DNA of 15,859 nt from an uncultured Clostridia bacterium (GTDB lineage Bacteria; Bacillota; Clostridia; TANB77; CAG-508), in contig CALXJL010000031.1 of the NCBI GenBank assembly GCA_944388615.1, positions 1-15,859 of the forward strand, written 5' to 3'. A program made the position numbers and the translations under genes. This document shows positions 13,728 to 15,859 of the stretch, piece by piece. Within the stretch, counting starts at the first letter, position 1. Each line of letters begins with the position of its first letter. The notes under the pieces were generated by a model. It did not search any database. It saw nothing but the letters and a program-made list of their open reading frames with translations, and was not told the origin of the DNA.

Positions 13728-13958
13728 TCATATACCTTCTCTCAACCCCTTGAAAACGGTTCTTGCATTATGAACTTTGCCTTTTTCGTATTCTTCTTTA
13801 CTCTTTTCAAGTTTGCTTAAAAACATTTCCTTTTGATATTGTTCTAAACTTATTACTAATAAATCTTTTTTATTTTCTCTTTTTACTATCATAGGTTCTA
13901 TGTCATCAACTGCATTAACAGCATTTTCAAATTCTCTAACTGTTATTTCTCTTTGCAT
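13728..13958 (-). CDS. Orphan type II antitoxin, Phd/YefM family
   Basis: The 76-residue protein fits Phd/YefM antitoxins: an N-terminal DNA-binding fold (ITVREFENAVNAVDDIEPMIVKR, about 5-27), the strand LLVISLEQYQKE (33-44), and a charged C-terminal tail that would wrap the toxin. Such antitoxins normally repress their own operon and neutralise a RelE/Doc-type toxin encoded next to them. No toxin ORF is seen on either side: downstream there is only the small RNA candidate, upstream the AbiE remnant. It is therefore an orphan, either a relic or an antitoxin acting on a toxin elsewhere. An AGGAAAGG site lies upstream of the ATG. Confidence 0.85.
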   Translation of the reverse strand: MQREITVREFENAVNAVDDIEPMIVKRENKKDLLVISLEQYQKEMFLSKLEKSKEEYEKGKVHNARTVFKGLREGI

Positions 13959-13985
13959 TTTATCACAACCTTTCCTATATTTTAT

Positions 13986-13994
13986 ATTATACCA
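13986..13994 (-). promoter_or_regulatory. Extended -10 promoter of the antitoxin gene
   Basis: TGGTATAAT on the minus strand is an extended -10 element (TGnTATAAT) about 28 bases before the start codon. No clear -35 box is present. Confidence 0.6.
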
Positions 13995-14097
13995 TACTTT
14001 CGAGAAAAATTGCCATATTTTTATAAAGTTTTCATGATAAAATGTTACTAAAGTTCACTCGTTTTACTTGTTATTTTATGCAACCTTTTCTGTATAA

Positions 14098-14430
14098 TTA
14101 ATTATCATTGTTAAATAATATTGATATATCATATAATTCTCTTTTCATCATCACTTGCTAATTTATATATTAAAGGTTCTATGTAATATTTTTCTGTACT
14201 TTTACTGTTAGATCTATATCTTCTGAAAATCTATTCATGTTTTCTAATATTTTATATACAGCTGTTCCACCTTTAAAATACGCCTTAATTTCATTTTGTT
14301 TTTTAGATAACTCCTCAAGAATCAAACAGACATAGTAATCTTTTTCTATAATATCTATAGCAATGCCTGTTTTTGTATTTAATGTATCTATTATATCTCT
14401 AAATAATTCTTTATTTAAATGTAAATTCAT
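14098..14430 (-). pseudogene. Truncated, frameshifted AbiEii-type toxin (nucleotidyltransferase)
   Basis: AbiEii toxins are nucleotidyltransferase-fold proteins of type IV toxin-antitoxin and phage-abortive systems. The first 83 residues are typical: IIDTLNTKTGIAIDIIEKDYYVCLILEEL, then the catalytic FKGGTAVYKI (about 52-61, the GG[ST] motif) and RFSEDIDLTV (about 67-76, the DxD acidic pair). The frame then stops at 14179. In shifted frames a likely continuation is readable: EKYYIEPLIYKLASDDEKRI and then YDISILFNNDN, ending at 14098. At most about 110 codons remain of the usual 250-300, so most of the C-terminal half is gone and two frameshifts are present. AGGAGG precedes the ATG, and the start lies eight bases from the end of the antitoxin gene. 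Confidence 0.85.
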
Positions 14431-14438
14431 ATATCCTC

Positions 14439-14978
14439 CTATCTTGCAAGTATAACTATTTTTTCAATTACTGTTTTGCTATTAGTTTCTCGTGAATATT
14501 TCAAAATCTTTTCAAAATTTAAATCATTTTCTTGAATAAAATTATATATTATCTCATTCATATTATCTACTTCTACATAAATATTATCTTTATTTTCTAT
14601 TAAATCAATTAGTTGTAAATATTTATAGTTCTCATTATTTATTTCGATTTTTGGTTTTCTTATTATTACATTTAAATATTTATTTGTATACTTATTATTA
14701 TTTTTACATTCATTTGTGACAATATCAATAATGTTTGGAACTTGTGTTGTTAATCCAACTTTATTAAATAGATTTGCACCTGTTATATATCCTTTCATAT
14801 TTCCACATTTATCTACTAAATATTTATATTGAATTATTTTGCTATTCGCAAGTGGCACTTCTCCAAATATATTAGTTTTTGGAATATAATAAATACCTTT
14901 ATATGCAGTTTTTATTATTTTTTCCTTGTTTAATCTGTTTAATATTTTCTTTACATTATTAAATATCTTTTCTTGCAT
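14439..14978 (-). CDS. AbiEi-type antitoxin (DUF6088-like), possibly N-terminally shortened
   Basis: The 179-residue protein fits AbiEi/DUF6088 antitoxins, which bind their own promoter and oppose AbiEii. It shows the end of a winged helix (ILNRLNKEKIIKTAYKGIYYIPK, about 12-34) with the usual GxYY turn, then FGEVPLANSKII, TGANLFNKVGLTTQVPN (about 66-82), and a C-terminal domain. Family members usually have 30-40 further residues before the part seen here. No ribosome binding site precedes the ATG at 14978, so the start is uncertain and the first helices of the DNA-binding domain may have been lost. It lies 32 bases after the Fic gene and directly before the broken toxin gene, in antitoxin-toxin order. 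Confidence 0.8.
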   Translation of the reverse strand: MQEKIFNNVKKILNRLNKEKIIKTAYKGIYYIPKTNIFGEVPLANSKIIQYKYLVDKCGNMKGYITGANLFNKVGLTTQVPNIIDIVTNECKNNNKYTNKYLNVIIRKPKIEINNENYKYLQLIDLIENKDNIYVEVDNMNEIIYNFIQENDLNFEKILKYSRETNSKTVIEKIVILAR

Positions 14979-15010
14979 TATAGTTACACTATACCATATA
15001 TTTTTGTTCT

Positions 15011-15859
15011 TTATTTTTTCATATATTTTGTATTTCTTCCACTTCCTATTATTCGTACTAATCCTTCTTTTACCATTGTTCCTAATACAGCCTCAACTGT
15101 TGTGACACTTACATCTGGCAATATCTTACATATTTCAGCTTTTGATATAGGTGTCAAATTATTTAATATTGTAGCTTCTATTCTTGCTTTTTTTGTAATT
15201 TTATTACTATTTACAACACTAAACCTTTTATCTAGTTCTTTATAACACATATATAAAGTAGATAAAAAATTTTCTATAAAAGGAATATAACTATGTTCAT
15301 TTTCTAACCAATTAATAGAAGATAATCTTAATGCTTCAAAATAATTTCCTTTACTATTATTTATTTGTTCTTCAAATGAAACATATTTGCCTACATCAAA
15401 GCCATTTTTATATAATAATAACAAAGTTAATAATCTTGACATTCTTCCATTTCCATCTCTAAATGGGTGTATACATAAGAAATCAAGAATAACACATGGT
15501 ATTAATAATAATTGATTAATATTAGAGTTATTACAAGCATCTTGATAAGCTAATACCAATTGTTCCATTGCTTCGGGCGTTTCTTTAGCATCTAAAGGCT
15601 TAAATCTCATTTTTCTATTTCCTTGCTTATCTTCTTCAATAATATAATTTTGATTAGTTTTATATTGACCTGCATCTTCGCTAGCTGTATAATTCATCAT
15701 TATTTCGTGCAGTCTTAATATTGTATTTTCACTAAATTCAATCTCTTCATATTGTAAATGAATTTCATTTAATGCATCTCTGTATCCTGCAATTTCATTT
15801 TCATTATGATTCAATGGTTTACTATTTTGATTTACTATTTCTTCAATACGTTCATCGCT
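15011..15859 (-). CDS. Fic family protein with C-terminal winged helix (N-terminus outside window)
   Basis: Fic enzymes transfer AMP (or another nucleotide part) to hydroxyl side chains of target proteins. The visible 282 residues are open up to base 15859, so the gene continues upstream. They include NHNENEIAGYRDALN, the flap AGQYKTNQNYI, and the complete active-site motif HPFRDGNGRMSR (about visible residues 131-142) with the catalytic His. The C-terminus (KARIEATILNNLTPISKAEI to the end) is a winged-helix domain that may bind DNA and regulate transcription. The inhibitory helix ([ST]xxxE[GN]), expected before SDERIEEIV in class II Fic proteins, would lie just outside the window. It precedes the AbiE pair on the same strand. 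Confidence 0.93.
   Translation of the reverse strand, partial: SDERIEEIVNQNSKPLNHNENEIAGYRDALNEIHLQYEEIEFSENTILRLHEIMMNYTASEDAGQYKTNQNYIIEEDKQGNRKMRFKPLDAKETPEAMEQLVLAYQDACNNSNINQLLLIPCVILDFLCIHPFRDGNGRMSRLLTLLLLYKNGFDVGKYVSFEEQINNSKGNYFEALRLSSINWLENEHSYIPFIENFLSTLYMCYKELDKRFSVVNSNKITKKARIEATILNNLTPISKAEICKILPDVSVTTVEAVLGTMVKEGLVRIIGSGRNTKYMKK

Noticed and set aside
14979..15245. Plus-strand ORF opposite the Fic C-terminus
   Set aside because: It is antisense to a clearly recognised winged-helix coding region and shows no motif or ribosome binding site.

Overview
This AT-rich window (most ORFs use A/T-ending codons, strong AGGAGG-type ribosome binding sites and TTGACA/TATAAT promoters) suggests a low-GC Bacillota chromosome, most likely an anaerobic member of Clostridia. 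Family II pyrophosphatase, UPF0182, a DUF368 flippase, FtsY and an S10-first ribosomal operon fit this. The species cannot be named from sequence alone. Almost everything is on the minus strand; the single convincing plus-strand gene is a cation exporter.

Layout. (1) 1-1170: start of the S10 ribosomal operon (rplC partial, rpsJ), preceded by a long structured leader with an attenuator and a consensus promoter. (2) 1214-3564: a three-gene minus-strand operon of unknown function. Its last gene encodes a divergent DHH-phosphoesterase-like protein. Its leader is a yybP-ykoY type manganese riboswitch with a terminator that overlaps the P1 stem. (3) 3586-4567: back-to-back with that operon, a plus-strand CDF exporter whose metal-site residues (NxxxD in TM2, DxxxD in TM5) are of the manganese type. 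(4) 4568-9994: housekeeping run ftsY, UPF0182 membrane protein, DUF5665-like small membrane protein and ppaC (Mn-dependent pyrophosphatase). (5) 10003-11345: a stand-alone AAA/DUF4143 ATPase with a perfect 15-bp palindrome and a tandem repeat at its promoter. (6) 11458-13172: a DUF368 undecaprenyl-phosphate flippase and an HD nucleotidase. (7) 13200-15859: an accessory, decaying region with a small ORF, a transposase tail, a group II intron-like 3' tail, a candidate small RNA, an orphan Phd-type antitoxin, a broken AbiE-type toxin-antitoxin pair and a Fic protein running off the end.

The most interesting element is the manganese block at 1258-5482. A Mn2+ riboswitch appears to switch ON an operon of uncharacterised proteins including a DHH-type (usually Mn-using) enzyme, next to a Mn-type exporter and a Mn-dependent pyrophosphatase. 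The riboswitch faces the unknown operon and not the exporter, so this looks like an undescribed manganese-response operon.
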